The notes under the pieces were generated by a model, which saw only the letters and a list, made by a program, of their open reading frames with translations, searched no databases and was not told the origin of the DNA. Below are positions 40,912 through 50,534 of a stretch of DNA of 64,000 bases, in pieces; within the stretch, counting starts at the first letter, position 1; every line of letters starts with the position of its first letter. Both the position numbers and the translations under genes were made by a program. Source of the DNA: Gramella sp. MAR_2010_147 (GTDB lineage Bacteria > Bacteroidota > Bacteroidia > Flavobacteriales > Flavobacteriaceae); NCBI RefSeq assembly GCF_900105135.1, contig NZ_LT629741.1, positions 2,232,001-2,296,000 of the forward strand. Direction: 5' to 3'.

Positions 40912-42624
40912 CTACCACCCAGGGTTCTGTTCAAGTTCCACGTTATTATTTCTATAAAGTGTAATTTGATCAAGTGGTAAAGGAGACAGATAAACTCTAG
41001 GATTATCGAATGTTCTTAAGGACTCCTGAGCTGATGCCGGGATGATATAACCCTGATCACCTTCAGTTAATACTAAGTTCTCAAGATTTGCATCGGGGTA
41101 ATCTGATTTTACTATCCATGCCCCTCTGTTGATATCAGGATATTCTACCATATCTACATAATTTAGTTTTTTCCAGCGCTTAAGATCATCAAGTCTGAAA
41201 CCTTCCATCATTAATTCAATTCTTCGCTCTCGTCTTATTTCCCATATAATTGCGCTCACAGCTGGATCTCTTTGAGGATCATCATATGTAACTCCATTCA
41301 CTGCGGGTTCTGCTCCGTTTAATTGAAGATGAGGTAGCATTATTCCCTGACGGTCACGTAGTACATTGATTGATTTATCCAAATCTGCCTGGGTAAATGC
41401 CGGCCCTCCAACGCTAGCGAGTTCAGCAGCAGCTTCAGCATAATTTACCAGTACTTCACCGTAACGAATCACTGGTGCATCTGTAGGGTTTAAGTTAGAG
41501 CTTCCTATTGGATCATCCTTGATCTCTTCATTAAGGAATTTATGAGTAGCATACGCCGTAGTGGAATAATCTGAATCTATCCCGTTAATCCTTAATTCAT
41601 CAGAAACAAAAGTTTCATAAATTCTAGGATCTCTGTTGGCCATTACATTCTCAATACCTTTATCTCCCTGATATTCCGGAGAGATTCCAATTGGTAAACC
41701 GTCTTCAGCCAGATATGATTCAATCGCATCTTTTGATGGACCTGTTTGAGGCTCTTTATTATTATAACTGTTAAGAGCATGTGTTAACACTCCTTCTTCG
41801 TACTCACGGTATAAGATCACTTCAGGATTTGAGGAAAGGCTTAATGAATTAAAAACCTCACGATAGTTCCCTAAAGAGAACTTTCCTGAATTTATTACCT
41901 GTTCTGCAGCCCATTTGGAAGCTTCAAGATATTCAGCTGCTTTTTGAGAATCGTTTTCGTGATATTTCTGCCAGGTCCCTTCGTAAAGGAAAACTCTGGA
42001 CATGAATGCAAGTACCACACTACGGTCTACTTCCTGCCCTTCATTGTCTACATCATCCCTTACATTTTCCGCAGCATATTGAAAGTCTTCCAGTACTTTA
42101 TCCATTACAAAAGTGCGATCGTCACGTTTTCTATATAATTGCTCTGTATCACCTTCCACTACTTCTGCATCGTAATAAGGTACATCACCAAAACGCTTTA
42201 CAAGGTCATGATACTCCATAGCTCTGAAAAATCTTCCAATTCCGGTCCAGTGAGCGATGGCTTCCTCTTCCATTGGAACCGTTTGAACACGGTCTATAAA
42301 GATATTCGCTTTTCTAACCCAGCCAAAACCCCATCCTCCTCCAGAGGTTGGTACCTGTTGGGTAAATAATGGTGGATTAGAGGGTGCAAAATCATCATTT
42401 AATGACTGACCTGAGAAATAATCTCCCCATGAATAACCAGACCCATATCCAACAAAATACCCGGTATAAAAGCCATAAGCGAAGGTTTTCACATTCTGTT
42501 CACTAGTCCAGTAAGTTTCATCCACCAGTTCATCCTGAGGCGGAACTTCTAAAAAGTCCTTTTCACATCCTGTAATTACAAAAGCAAAAAGAAAATACAC
42601 TGCTATTTTATAAATTGATTTCAT
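40912..42624 (-). CDS. SusD/RagB-family outer-membrane nutrient-binding lipoprotein
   Basis: Surface lid that captures a ligand and passes it to its SusC partner. The 570-aa lipoprotein (Cys after FVITG) has SusD hallmarks: EVPPQDELVDETYWTSEQNVKTF at the start, a tetratricopeptide-like helical core, EIRRERRIELMMEGFRLDDLKRWKK near the end, and YLSPLPLDQI. Start follows the SusC stop by 13 bases. The genes around it argue for muropeptides or amino-sugar oligomers as cargo rather than plant or algal glycans. Confidence 0.94.
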   Translation of the reverse strand: MKSIYKIAVYFLFAFVITGCEKDFLEVPPQDELVDETYWTSEQNVKTFAYGFYTGYFVGYGSGYSWGDYFSGQSLNDDFAPSNPPLFTQQVPTSGGGWGFGWVRKANIFIDRVQTVPMEEEAIAHWTGIGRFFRAMEYHDLVKRFGDVPYYDAEVVEGDTEQLYRKRDDRTFVMDKVLEDFQYAAENVRDDVDNEGQEVDRSVVLAFMSRVFLYEGTWQKYHENDSQKAAEYLEASKWAAEQVINSGKFSLGNYREVFNSLSLSSNPEVILYREYEEGVLTHALNSYNNKEPQTGPSKDAIESYLAEDGLPIGISPEYQGDKGIENVMANRDPRIYETFVSDELRINGIDSDYSTTAYATHKFLNEEIKDDPIGSSNLNPTDAPVIRYGEVLVNYAEAAAELASVGGPAFTQADLDKSINVLRDRQGIMLPHLQLNGAEPAVNGVTYDDPQRDPAVSAIIWEIRRERRIELMMEGFRLDDLKRWKKLNYVDMVEYPDINRGAWIVKSDYPDANLENLVLTEGDQGYIIPASAQESLRTFDNPRVYLSPLPLDQITLYRNNNVELEQNPGW

Positions 42625-42637
42625 CTTCTCTTAATTT

Positions 42638-45600
42638 TTATAAAGTTATCTGAACTCCTGCAGAAAGAGATCTTCTGAATGGGTACACACGTCCAAATGT
42701 GTTCGTGTCATTTAATCCTGCCTGGGTATAATCTACTTCAGGGTCTATAGGTAGGTTCCCATTAGTAAATTCAAACAGGTTCTCACCACTTACGTATATT
42801 CTAAATCTATCAACATTAAATCTTTCTGAAAGACCTGCGGGAATTGTATATCCAAGATTGATATTTTTCATTCTTAAATAAGACAGATCCAGTAAATATT
42901 TGGTTTGAGGTAAGAAGTTCATTGCATTATTAGATTGTTGCTGGTCGTTTGGTCTAGGATAAAATGCATCAGGATTTTCTGGTGTCCAGTAATCTAACTG
43001 ATGCTCATACCAACCTTCAGCGTATCTATATCCAGGGATAAATACTGGTCCGTTAGCCCAGAAATCACGTTTTCCTACCCCTTGCATGAAAAGATTTAAG
43101 TCGAATCCTTTCCAGTTAGCACCAAGCTGTATTCCATATTGATATCTTGGAGTAGAGTTTCCAATTTTTTTCAAATCTCCTGAATCACCTACTGTTCTTG
43201 AACCATAGTCAATTACCCCATCACCATTAATATCTTTATACTTGACATCTCCCGGTCCATACTGAAACCAGCCATTTGTTTCAAATATATCCTGTGAAGC
43301 CACGCCATCGGCATAAGAACCATCCTCGTTAAAATCGTCTTCTGTAAAGAACCCATCAGTTTCATAACCCCATATTTCTCCTAAGGTCATCCCCTCATAA
43401 TAGGTGTTATTAATAGCTGCTATGGGATTTGGTATTCCCATGGTAGAATTTGCATACTTGGTAACTTTCTCTTTAAAATCTGATAAAGTTCCTACCGCAT
43501 TAAATTTTAGGCCATTGCTAAACTCATGCTTAAAGTCTATTGCAAGTTCCCATCCTTTGGTTTGCAATTCACCATAATTTCTTCTTGGAGCCGTTGTTCC
43601 AAATGAGCTAGGAAGTGTTACACCACTACTGTGCATATCTGAAACCGTTCTTTCATACCAGTCAAAAGTAAGTCCAAGTCGGTTCTCCAAAAATCTTGCA
43701 TCAAGCCCTATATCCAGGGTAGTCACCGTTTCCCAGGTTAAAGAGTTGGGCAAGGCCCCTGGTGTACCTACAGTTACCTGCTCCTGCCCGTCTATTACCC
43801 AATTGGAACCGTATGATGACATTGTGCGATAAATATTGCTGATCCTTGCATCCTGATTTCCTACAGATCCATAAGACCCTCTTACTTTAAAGAAAGATAC
43901 TGCCTTGAGGTTTTCCATAAAATCCTCTTCAGTAAGCACATAACCTAGAGACATTGACGGAAAGAAAGCCCATTTTTTATCAGGAGAAAGTCTGGAAGCA
44001 CCATCATATCTTCCGTTCAGTTCCAGTAAAAATTTGTCGTTATAAGCATAATTTATTCTTCCGAAAGCACCTAAAGTAGTCCAGCGGTTTCTATTACCTC
44101 CAACAAATTGATCACCTGTAGCAAGATCTAATTCACCCTGATCTGGATTTAACAGGTTTCGTCTTTGAGAGTAGTGATCCCAGTATTCAAATTCTTCAAG
44201 ATCACCACCCAATGTAAGTTTAAAATCGTGATCTCCCAGTTCTTTAGTATAGATCCCAAAAGCTTTAGCCGTATTTCTTCTACTCCAGTTTGAGCTATAC
44301 TGAACACGATCGTATGCAGAACTGCTATAAGGAACATAAGAAAAATCTGCACCCTGTGCCCAGAAATTATAAGCATATAATGTCCCGCCTGTTTGGTGTT
44401 CATGACCCTCTACTCTATCGTGCGTATAATCAAAGTTAATCTCCAGATCTTTTGTTGGCGTTATTGTAGTACCTAAGTTAACCCTGGATAATGAATTTGT
44501 AATTTCATTCATATTAGCCTGTTCTACCTCAGAAATATGATTTCTGAAAGGTTTTCCATCTACCGTACCGTAAGGGTAGTATGCAGGCCATCTTGTAGTA
44601 TAATACCAGGCATCATAGGTATTAGAACCAAATTTAAATGGCTCTGTAGTCAAGCTGTTACTATTTAGAACTTTTGCCCTCACATCCAACCAGTCTGTAA
44701 CTTCAGTATTTATACTTAAGTTTAGGTTGTATCGCTCAAATTTATCTGCATTTGTCTTGTAAACGCCACCCTGATTTAAATATCCTAAGCCAAGGTAGTA
44801 GCTCGTCTTTTCAGATCCACCAGTAACAGATAAATCGTGTTTTTGCTGTGCTGCCCATTCCTTAATGAATAATTCCCGGGGATCCCAGGAGCGGTAGAAA
44901 AATAATCTCCCGTCTCTAACTTCGTAATCTCTGCCTTCAACCATTTCCATTCCAAGATCCTGGCCGCCATATTGCGCCTCCCAGTCTCTCATTTTGTCAA
45001 TAGCCGTCTGGTCTATATACATTCCTACAATACCAAAGGCGTCTAAAGAAGGTATACGCCTATTCACAGCAGCAAAAGCCATTTCTGCCCCCTCTGCTGC
45101 CGGAGCTACTTTGGGAACTTCAGTTGGCGTAGACCATGCGAAGTTATTAGAATATGTAACTGAAGGTACTCTGTTCTTGCTACCATTTTTAGTAGTAATC
45201 AAAATTACACCCCAGGCACCTCTAGCTCCATATATAGAGGTAGAAGCTGCATCCTTAAGTACTGAAATACTTTCAATATCCTGAGGGTTTATAGCTTGAA
45301 GGTTGGACACCTCAACGTTATCTACCAGAATAAGAGGCTCTGCTCCTCCTCCAGTTCCCAAAGTCCCTACAGATCCTCTTAATTTTATGGTTGGATTTTC
45401 ACCAATTTGACCTGTAGGACTCGTAATTGTAAGACCCGGGCTGGTACCCTGAAGTCCACGACCTACATCGGTTATGGGTCTGGATTCCAATACTTCTGTA
45501 TCAATTGTAGATACTGCACCAGTAAGGTCTTTTCTTTTCTGATTACCATATCCCACCACCACAACTTCATCTAAACTTTCAGTATCTGTTTGAAGGGTGA

Positions 45601-45880
45601 TTTGAAACTGAGATTGATTTCCCAGTTTTACTTCTTGTGTCTGGAACCCAAGAGAAGAAAAAACAAGTATCGTTTCACCTGCATCTGGAACAGATAATTC
45701 AAAATGACCATCAAAATCTGTTACTGTTCCATTAGAAGTATTTTGAACCATTACGGTTACTCCCGGAAGTGGTAGACCATCTTCATCAAAAACGTCTCCC
45801 GTAATTTCTTTTTGCTGAGCCCAGAGACTTACAGTAAAAAGGCAAAATAGAAGAACAAAAAATTGTCGATTTTTTCCCAT
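42638..45880 (-). CDS. SusC/RagA-family TonB-linked outer-membrane transporter
   Basis: A 1,080-aa TonB-dependent importer. Signal peptide (1 to about 21, LWAQ), CarboxypepD-like domain (about 24-105, GDVFDEDGLPLPGVTVMVQ), the SusC plug with DEVVVVGYGNQKRKDLTGAVS, AASTSIYGARGAWGVILITTK, then the 22-strand barrel ending RSLSAGVQITL. It forms a cell-surface pair with the downstream SusD. It is separated from the upstream murQ by 158 AT-rich bases with no clear terminator, so it may be partly read through from the kinase operon and partly started in the gap. Confidence 0.95.
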   Translation of the reverse strand: MGKNRQFFVLLFCLFTVSLWAQQKEITGDVFDEDGLPLPGVTVMVQNTSNGTVTDFDGHFELSVPDAGETILVFSSLGFQTQEVKLGNQSQFQITLQTDTESLDEVVVVGYGNQKRKDLTGAVSTIDTEVLESRPITDVGRGLQGTSPGLTITSPTGQIGENPTIKLRGSVGTLGTGGGAEPLILVDNVEVSNLQAINPQDIESISVLKDAASTSIYGARGAWGVILITTKNGSKNRVPSVTYSNNFAWSTPTEVPKVAPAAEGAEMAFAAVNRRIPSLDAFGIVGMYIDQTAIDKMRDWEAQYGGQDLGMEMVEGRDYEVRDGRLFFYRSWDPRELFIKEWAAQQKHDLSVTGGSEKTSYYLGLGYLNQGGVYKTNADKFERYNLNLSINTEVTDWLDVRAKVLNSNSLTTEPFKFGSNTYDAWYYTTRWPAYYPYGTVDGKPFRNHISEVEQANMNEITNSLSRVNLGTTITPTKDLEINFDYTHDRVEGHEHQTGGTLYAYNFWAQGADFSYVPYSSSAYDRVQYSSNWSRRNTAKAFGIYTKELGDHDFKLTLGGDLEEFEYWDHYSQRRNLLNPDQGELDLATGDQFVGGNRNRWTTLGAFGRINYAYNDKFLLELNGRYDGASRLSPDKKWAFFPSMSLGYVLTEEDFMENLKAVSFFKVRGSYGSVGNQDARISNIYRTMSSYGSNWVIDGQEQVTVGTPGALPNSLTWETVTTLDIGLDARFLENRLGLTFDWYERTVSDMHSSGVTLPSSFGTTAPRRNYGELQTKGWELAIDFKHEFSNGLKFNAVGTLSDFKEKVTKYANSTMGIPNPIAAINNTYYEGMTLGEIWGYETDGFFTEDDFNEDGSYADGVASQDIFETNGWFQYGPGDVKYKDINGDGVIDYGSRTVGDSGDLKKIGNSTPRYQYGIQLGANWKGFDLNLFMQGVGKRDFWANGPVFIPGYRYAEGWYEHQLDYWTPENPDAFYPRPNDQQQSNNAMNFLPQTKYLLDLSYLRMKNINLGYTIPAGLSERFNVDRFRIYVSGENLFEFTNGNLPIDPEVDYTQAGLNDTNTFGRVYPFRRSLSAGVQITL

Positions 45881-45906
45881 AGTTAGCGTTTCATTAGTGA
45901 AGTTTT

Positions 45907-45938
45907 ACAATAAATTAAAATAATATTTAAATTATTGT
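45907..45938. promoter_or_regulatory. inverted repeat upstream of susC
   Basis: ACAATAA (45907-45913) and TTATTGT (45932-45938) as perfect 7-base arms in the AT-rich leader of susC. It may be an operator; chance is possible. Confidence 0.28.
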
Positions 45939-46038
45939 TAAATATATAATATAATGGAAAATAAAAAAACTTTTAGAGATTTTTTTTAATAATAAAATAT
46001 ACTTAATCGAATTTTTTAATTAACTCAATTACATATTA

Positions 46039-46845
46039 TTATCTTTTTAAAGCTTTTCTTACACTTCCGTGCGCTTTTAAAAGCTTTTCTGCCTCTTCTT
46101 TTTCAACACCAAGTTCTTCCATAATCATACGTACTCCACGCCCCACAAGCTTACTATTAGACAATTGCATATCTACCATCTTATTCCCTTTAATTCTTCC
46201 TAATTTGATCATTACGGAAGTAGAGATCATATTTAAGACAAGTTTTTGAGCGGTGCCTGCTTTCATACGAGTACTTCCCGTAACAAACTCAGGTCCTGTT
46301 CTTACTTCTATGGGAAATTCTGAAGCTTCTCCAAGTGGGCTACCCGCACTACAGGCAATACAACCGGTAATAATTCCATTTTTTCTTGCTTCCTTAATAC
46401 CCCCAATCACATAAGGTGTGGTACCAGAAGCTGCGATACCAACGAGAACATCCTTTTCAGAAATATTATATTCCTGAAGATCTTTCCATGCCTGCTGGGT
46501 ATCGTCTTCAGCATTTTCTACAGCATTTCTTAAGGCTGTATCTCCGCCGGCGATAAGTCCTACCACAATTTCTGCGCTAACTCCAAAAGTTGGTGGACAT
46601 TCAGACGCATCTAAAACACCCAGGCGACCGCTTGTCCCGGCTCCTATATAGAATAACCTGCCTCCTGCTTCTATCTTTGGTACGATTTGATCTACCAGTT
46701 TTTCAATAGACGTAATTTCCTTTTTTACGTTTTCAGCAACGGTTTGGTCTTCCTTATTAATATTAGATAATAATTCAATTGTGCTCATCTTTTCCAGATG
46801 ATCATAATTTGAAGTTCTCTCTGTATCAGGATTCTTTTTATTCAT
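46039..46845 (-). CDS. murQ: N-acetylmuramic acid 6-phosphate etherase
   Basis: Cleaves the D-lactyl ether of MurNAc-6-P, giving GlcNAc-6-P and lactate, in the cytoplasm. The 268-aa SIS-fold protein has the diagnostic FYIGAGTSGRLGVLDASECPPTFG, with the catalytic Glu in SECPP, and TGSTRMKAGTAQKLVLNM. It is short of 300 aa but complete. This is the marker gene for MurNAc catabolism and anchors the reading of the whole locus. One base separates it from the GH20 gene upstream. Confidence 0.96.
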   Translation of the reverse strand: MNKKNPDTERTSNYDHLEKMSTIELLSNINKEDQTVAENVKKEITSIEKLVDQIVPKIEAGGRLFYIGAGTSGRLGVLDASECPPTFGVSAEIVVGLIAGGDTALRNAVENAEDDTQQAWKDLQEYNISEKDVLVGIAASGTTPYVIGGIKEARKNGIITGCIACSAGSPLGEASEFPIEVRTGPEFVTGSTRMKAGTAQKLVLNMISTSVMIKLGRIKGNKMVDMQLSNSKLVGRGVRMIMEELGVEKEEAEKLLKAHGSVRKALKR

Positions 46846-46846
46846 T

Positions 46847-48439
46847 TTAGTGGTCTTTAATTAATTCTTCTGAAAAAATTCCCTTTTGAGTACCAACCTC
46901 CCATTTTACTTCAGGACTTTTAAAATAGTTGATCCCAAGTTCATTTAATCTTCTACCGTGCCTGGCGAGCCTTTTTGTGAAATTTTCAAAATTCCTTTTA
47001 GAATCATGAGTCCAGCCTATTTCTGCAACTGCAATGCTCCGCGGCCATAATCGGTCATCGGCCCTGTCATCACTTATTACCAATTCACTCCAAACCGGAG
47101 CTTCAATACCTATCACACGAGTATCATCGGTTCTATAACTGTATACCTTCTCCAGGCTTAAACCTTCCGCACTACACCATTTATAAGTATTTTCCTGATC
47201 GCGAACATTTCCGTGATCTAAGTAGAAGAATTTGCAAAAGGAATCGATGATCTTCTGGTTTTCCCCAATTTTAGTTTGACCATTCCAACGTTGAACTATA
47301 AAATCTTCATCAAGATCTGCCTTCGCACTCTCTTCCCAGCCAATTGTCATCTTTCCGTATGTATTAACTATAGCATCAGCTTTCCCAATAAACTCCTTAT
47401 ATAATGGATCTTCTATCTCATCACCGCCAATATGTATCCATTTTCCCGTTGTGATCTCTGAAAGTTCTTTAATAATATCATCAACAAATTTGTAGGTCGC
47501 GGGATCTTTAAGACAAAACCTGGACCATCCTACTTTATAACCATCATAAAGATCTGGGGGTAAAGCTCTTTTTGGTTCAATATTCTTATTATCCTCACAA
47601 TTCAATTCCGGGTACGCGGTTAATGCTGCATAAATATGACCTGGCATATCGATCTCAGGAATGATCACGATATTTCGATTTTCAGCATATTCCTGTAAAG
47701 TTTTAAATTCCTGCTGGGTTAAATACCCTGAACGACCATTTTTAACCGCACTCTTTCCACCTATTTCGGTTAGTTTTGGATATTGTTTTATTTCAATTCG
47801 CCAGCCCTGATCATCACTTAAATGAAGATGCAAACGATTGAGTTTGTAAAGAGCCATTCTATCTATATGTGCCTTGATATATTCTTTAGAAAGAAAACTT
47901 CTCGCGATATCCAGCATGCTTCCTCGCCATGAAAATTTTGGTTTATCTACAATTTCAACAAACCGCAGTCTAATTTCTGAATCTAAGTTTCCCGCTTCCA
48001 CTTCTGCAGGAAATATTTGTCTTAATGTCTGAATTCCATAAAACATTCCAGTCTTAGTGGCGCTGATAATATGGACCCCCGCCGCATTGACCTGTAGTTT
48101 ATAACCTTCATCGCCCAGGTCTCCATGCAAATTTTTGTTAATTTGAAGGTTCCAGTTTCCGCAATTATCACCTTCCTGTAATGCTATATCATATTTTTTC
48201 GCGGCCAGTAATTTTTTTATCCATGAAACTGATTTTTCGCTTTCAATATCATAGCAGATGGTATTTTTCTTTGGGATACTAAAAAACTTCTCTCCCCATA
48301 CTAAATGTTGTGGTGCAGGAATGATCGCCGGAAAATTTTCTGAGTCTAATCCTGAAATATCCTGCATTGAAAAACAGGGAATACTTAACATCATAAGAAT
48401 TAAAAATACTGCTGAGGATTTATAGACTTTTGAATTCAT
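46847..48439 (-). CDS. beta-N-acetylhexosaminidase (GH20)
   Basis: Exo-hydrolase that removes terminal GlcNAc or GalNAc. The 530-aa exported protein (signal 1 to about 24) has a GH20b N-domain (about 35-165) and the catalytic barrel with WRGSMLDIARSF, LHLHLSDDQGWRIEI, EIDMPGHIYAAL and the Asp-Glu pair in HIGGDEI. In this operon it would trim GlcNAc from glycan fragments in the periplasm. A role in chitin breakdown cannot be excluded, but no chitinase is nearby. Confidence 0.93.
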   Translation of the reverse strand: MNSKVYKSSAVFLILMMLSIPCFSMQDISGLDSENFPAIIPAPQHLVWGEKFFSIPKKNTICYDIESEKSVSWIKKLLAAKKYDIALQEGDNCGNWNLQINKNLHGDLGDEGYKLQVNAAGVHIISATKTGMFYGIQTLRQIFPAEVEAGNLDSEIRLRFVEIVDKPKFSWRGSMLDIARSFLSKEYIKAHIDRMALYKLNRLHLHLSDDQGWRIEIKQYPKLTEIGGKSAVKNGRSGYLTQQEFKTLQEYAENRNIVIIPEIDMPGHIYAALTAYPELNCEDNKNIEPKRALPPDLYDGYKVGWSRFCLKDPATYKFVDDIIKELSEITTGKWIHIGGDEIEDPLYKEFIGKADAIVNTYGKMTIGWEESAKADLDEDFIVQRWNGQTKIGENQKIIDSFCKFFYLDHGNVRDQENTYKWCSAEGLSLEKVYSYRTDDTRVIGIEAPVWSELVISDDRADDRLWPRSIAVAEIGWTHDSKRNFENFTKRLARHGRRLNELGINYFKSPEVKWEVGTQKGIFSEELIKDH

Positions 48440-48465
48440 ACTTATGGATATTAATATTTATGAAT

Positions 48466-49227
48466 TTATTGATACCTGTCAGCGATATCAACTTCGGAAA
48501 TTTCGATAATGAGGTTTGCTAGTTTTTGGGTGACAGTTTTGAAGAATTTTTCACCCTTTTCTTTATTGGCCTTCTTTGGATTACCAATTCCGGTATCCTG
48601 AGTAACCATAGACCATTGTCTTTCTGACCAGGCCCAGCCTTCTCTAATTCCTGTGATTCTGGATTTTTTTTCTTTCCCGTCCCCGGCTTCTTTAAGATCT
48701 GAAACCAGTTCTGGTTTCAAATGTAACATCAGGCTGGTTTCCATTTCATCTGCATGATCTCCTTCCTTCTCAAAGAATTCCGATTTATCAACCACGTCAA
48801 AGAAATTTGTAGAAACCAAAAGCATTTTTGGATATTTTAATCCTAATTCTCTTAAAATGGGTTTGAAATTATTTCCTCCGTGACCATTCAGCAGTATTAG
48901 TATATATATATCCTGGCGGTTTAAAACTTCAATGATATCTGATAATATGGCGAGTTGAGTGCTGGGATAGAGATTCATATCCAGTTTTATATTTGCCTGG
49001 CCCGTATTTACTCCAAAAGGTATATTTGGCAAAACTTTTAATTTCACTCCTTTTTCCCATGCAATCCTACCTGCTTCAGCAGCGAGTGCTTCAATCTGGT
49101 AATTATCTGTTCCATAAGGAAGGTGATAATTATGAGCTTCTGTAGCGCCCCATGTTAATACAGCTACCTCTGTATCCTCTTCTTTTATTGCTTTCCATTT
49201 ACTTTCAGATAAAATATAAGGTCTCAT
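48466..49227 (-). CDS. creatininase-family amidohydrolase
   Basis: A 253-aa cytoplasmic metal hydrolase of the creatininase fold: ILSESKWKAIKEEDTEVAVLTWGATEAHNYHLPYGTD (metal ligands Glu, His, Asp), LNGHGGNN (His), and DHADEMETSLML (Glu). Creatininase itself is an unlikely role. In the kinase-MFS-murQ operon its substrate may be an amide or lactam of an amino sugar, or a short peptide; this is inference. Its start overlaps the end of the MFS gene by one base, so coupling is tight. Confidence 0.85.
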   Translation of the reverse strand: MRPYILSESKWKAIKEEDTEVAVLTWGATEAHNYHLPYGTDNYQIEALAAEAGRIAWEKGVKLKVLPNIPFGVNTGQANIKLDMNLYPSTQLAILSDIIEVLNRQDIYILILLNGHGGNNFKPILRELGLKYPKMLLVSTNFFDVVDKSEFFEKEGDHADEMETSLMLHLKPELVSDLKEAGDGKEKKSRITGIREGWAWSERQWSMVTQDTGIGNPKKANKEKGEKFFKTVTQKLANLIIEISEVDIADRYQ

Positions 49228-50516
49228 TATTTCCTGATTTTAAAGCCTGAAACTGCGAAGTATAATATGAATAAGTAACAAGGTACCATTACCCAGTAAG
49301 CTTCTTGCGGATTCCAACTTTCAGCAAGTGCTCCATACGCTAAAGGTACAATTGCTCCCCCTGCGATTCCCATCACCAGTAAAGAGGATGCTGCCTTAGT
49401 AAATCTTCCTACATCTGCAAGTGCTAGAGGCCAGATCGCCGGCCACATTAAAGAATTGGCAAGACCTAATAATGCAATAAACGCCAGTGATACATAACCT
49501 TCAGTAAAAATAGCCAGTATAGAAAATACGATTCCAAATACTGCTGAAAGCTTTAAGGCATTTTCCTGTTTGATGAATTTTGGAATGGTAATAATCCCAA
49601 TGATATACCCTACAACCATAGCTACCATGGTTCCAGTGGCAAAATATTTAGCGGTAGTAAGTGCAATTCCCTGTGATGCTCCATAACTAATAATACTATC
49701 TGCCGCAATCACTTCCACCCCAACATATAGAAATAAGGTGATCACTCCCAATATCACATGCGGAAAATCAAAAACACTGTTTTTCCCTGCGTTACTTGTA
49801 GATAAATTTTCGTCTTCTTCATCGGTATCCACTTCTGGCAGGCTTGATTTATATACCCAGAATGCTAGCAGTAAAAGCACGATTATAATTCCTATATAAG
49901 GCGGAATGACCCTTAAGGCCATTTCATTAAGTTCATTGATCCTTTCAGCAGCAGTTAAGTTTGCTACTTCAGATTGGAGTTCATCTGCCTTTTCCAGTTG
50001 TAAGAAGAAACCGATAAGAATGGGTGCTATAGCACCCGCCAGCTTATTGCAAATCCCCATAATACTGATACGCTTCGCAGCACTTTCAGCAGGTCCAACG
50101 ATAGTTACATAAGGATTGGAAGCTGTTTGCAAAATTGCAAGTCCGCTACCCATTATGAATAATCCTGATAGAAATAATAGGTACGTTCTTGTAATGGCCG
50201 CAGGTATAAAGAGAAGTGCGCCAAATGCCATGATTAAAAGTGCGACCGACATTCCTTTTTTAAAACCTAATTTATTGAGAGTACGGGTAGAAATGGGCGC
50301 CATTACCACATAGGCAATATAGAAAGCAAAGGTTACAAAGAACGATTGGAATTTGGTGAGTTCACAGGCGATTTCAAGATACGGGATTAACAGTGAGTTT
50401 AACCAGGTTACAAATCCAAAAATGAAAAATAAGGCTCCTATTATAATTATAGAACGCGTGGTTCCTCCTCCAGATTGAGAAAAATTAGCCTTTTCTTTTG
50501 CTACGGAATTTGCCAT
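49227..50516 (-). CDS. MFS sugar transporter (FucP/NagP-like)
   Basis: A 429-aa inner-membrane sugar:proton symporter with 12 membrane segments. Motifs GALFFIFGFVTWLNSLLIPYL at the N-terminus and SGLAILQTASNPYVTIVG in the middle are typical of the FucP/glucose-galactose/NagP subfamily. Its position between the kinase and murQ suggests it imports GlcNAc and/or MurNAc for phosphorylation inside. The gap to the kinase gene upstream is 18 bases. Confidence 0.92.
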   Translation of the reverse strand: MANSVAKEKANFSQSGGGTTRSIIIIGALFFIFGFVTWLNSLLIPYLEIACELTKFQSFFVTFAFYIAYVVMAPISTRTLNKLGFKKGMSVALLIMAFGALLFIPAAITRTYLLFLSGLFIMGSGLAILQTASNPYVTIVGPAESAAKRISIMGICNKLAGAIAPILIGFFLQLEKADELQSEVANLTAAERINELNEMALRVIPPYIGIIIVLLLLAFWVYKSSLPEVDTDEEDENLSTSNAGKNSVFDFPHVILGVITLFLYVGVEVIAADSIISYGASQGIALTTAKYFATGTMVAMVVGYIIGIITIPKFIKQENALKLSAVFGIVFSILAIFTEGYVSLAFIALLGLANSLMWPAIWPLALADVGRFTKAASSLLVMGIAGGAIVPLAYGALAESWNPQEAYWVMVPCYLFILYFAVSGFKIRK

Positions 50517-50534
50517 ATCTACGATGAATGAAGT

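Noticed and set aside
48466..49227. True creatinine amidohydrolase
   Set aside because: No creatine or creatinine genes are near and the operon is for amino-sugar use.
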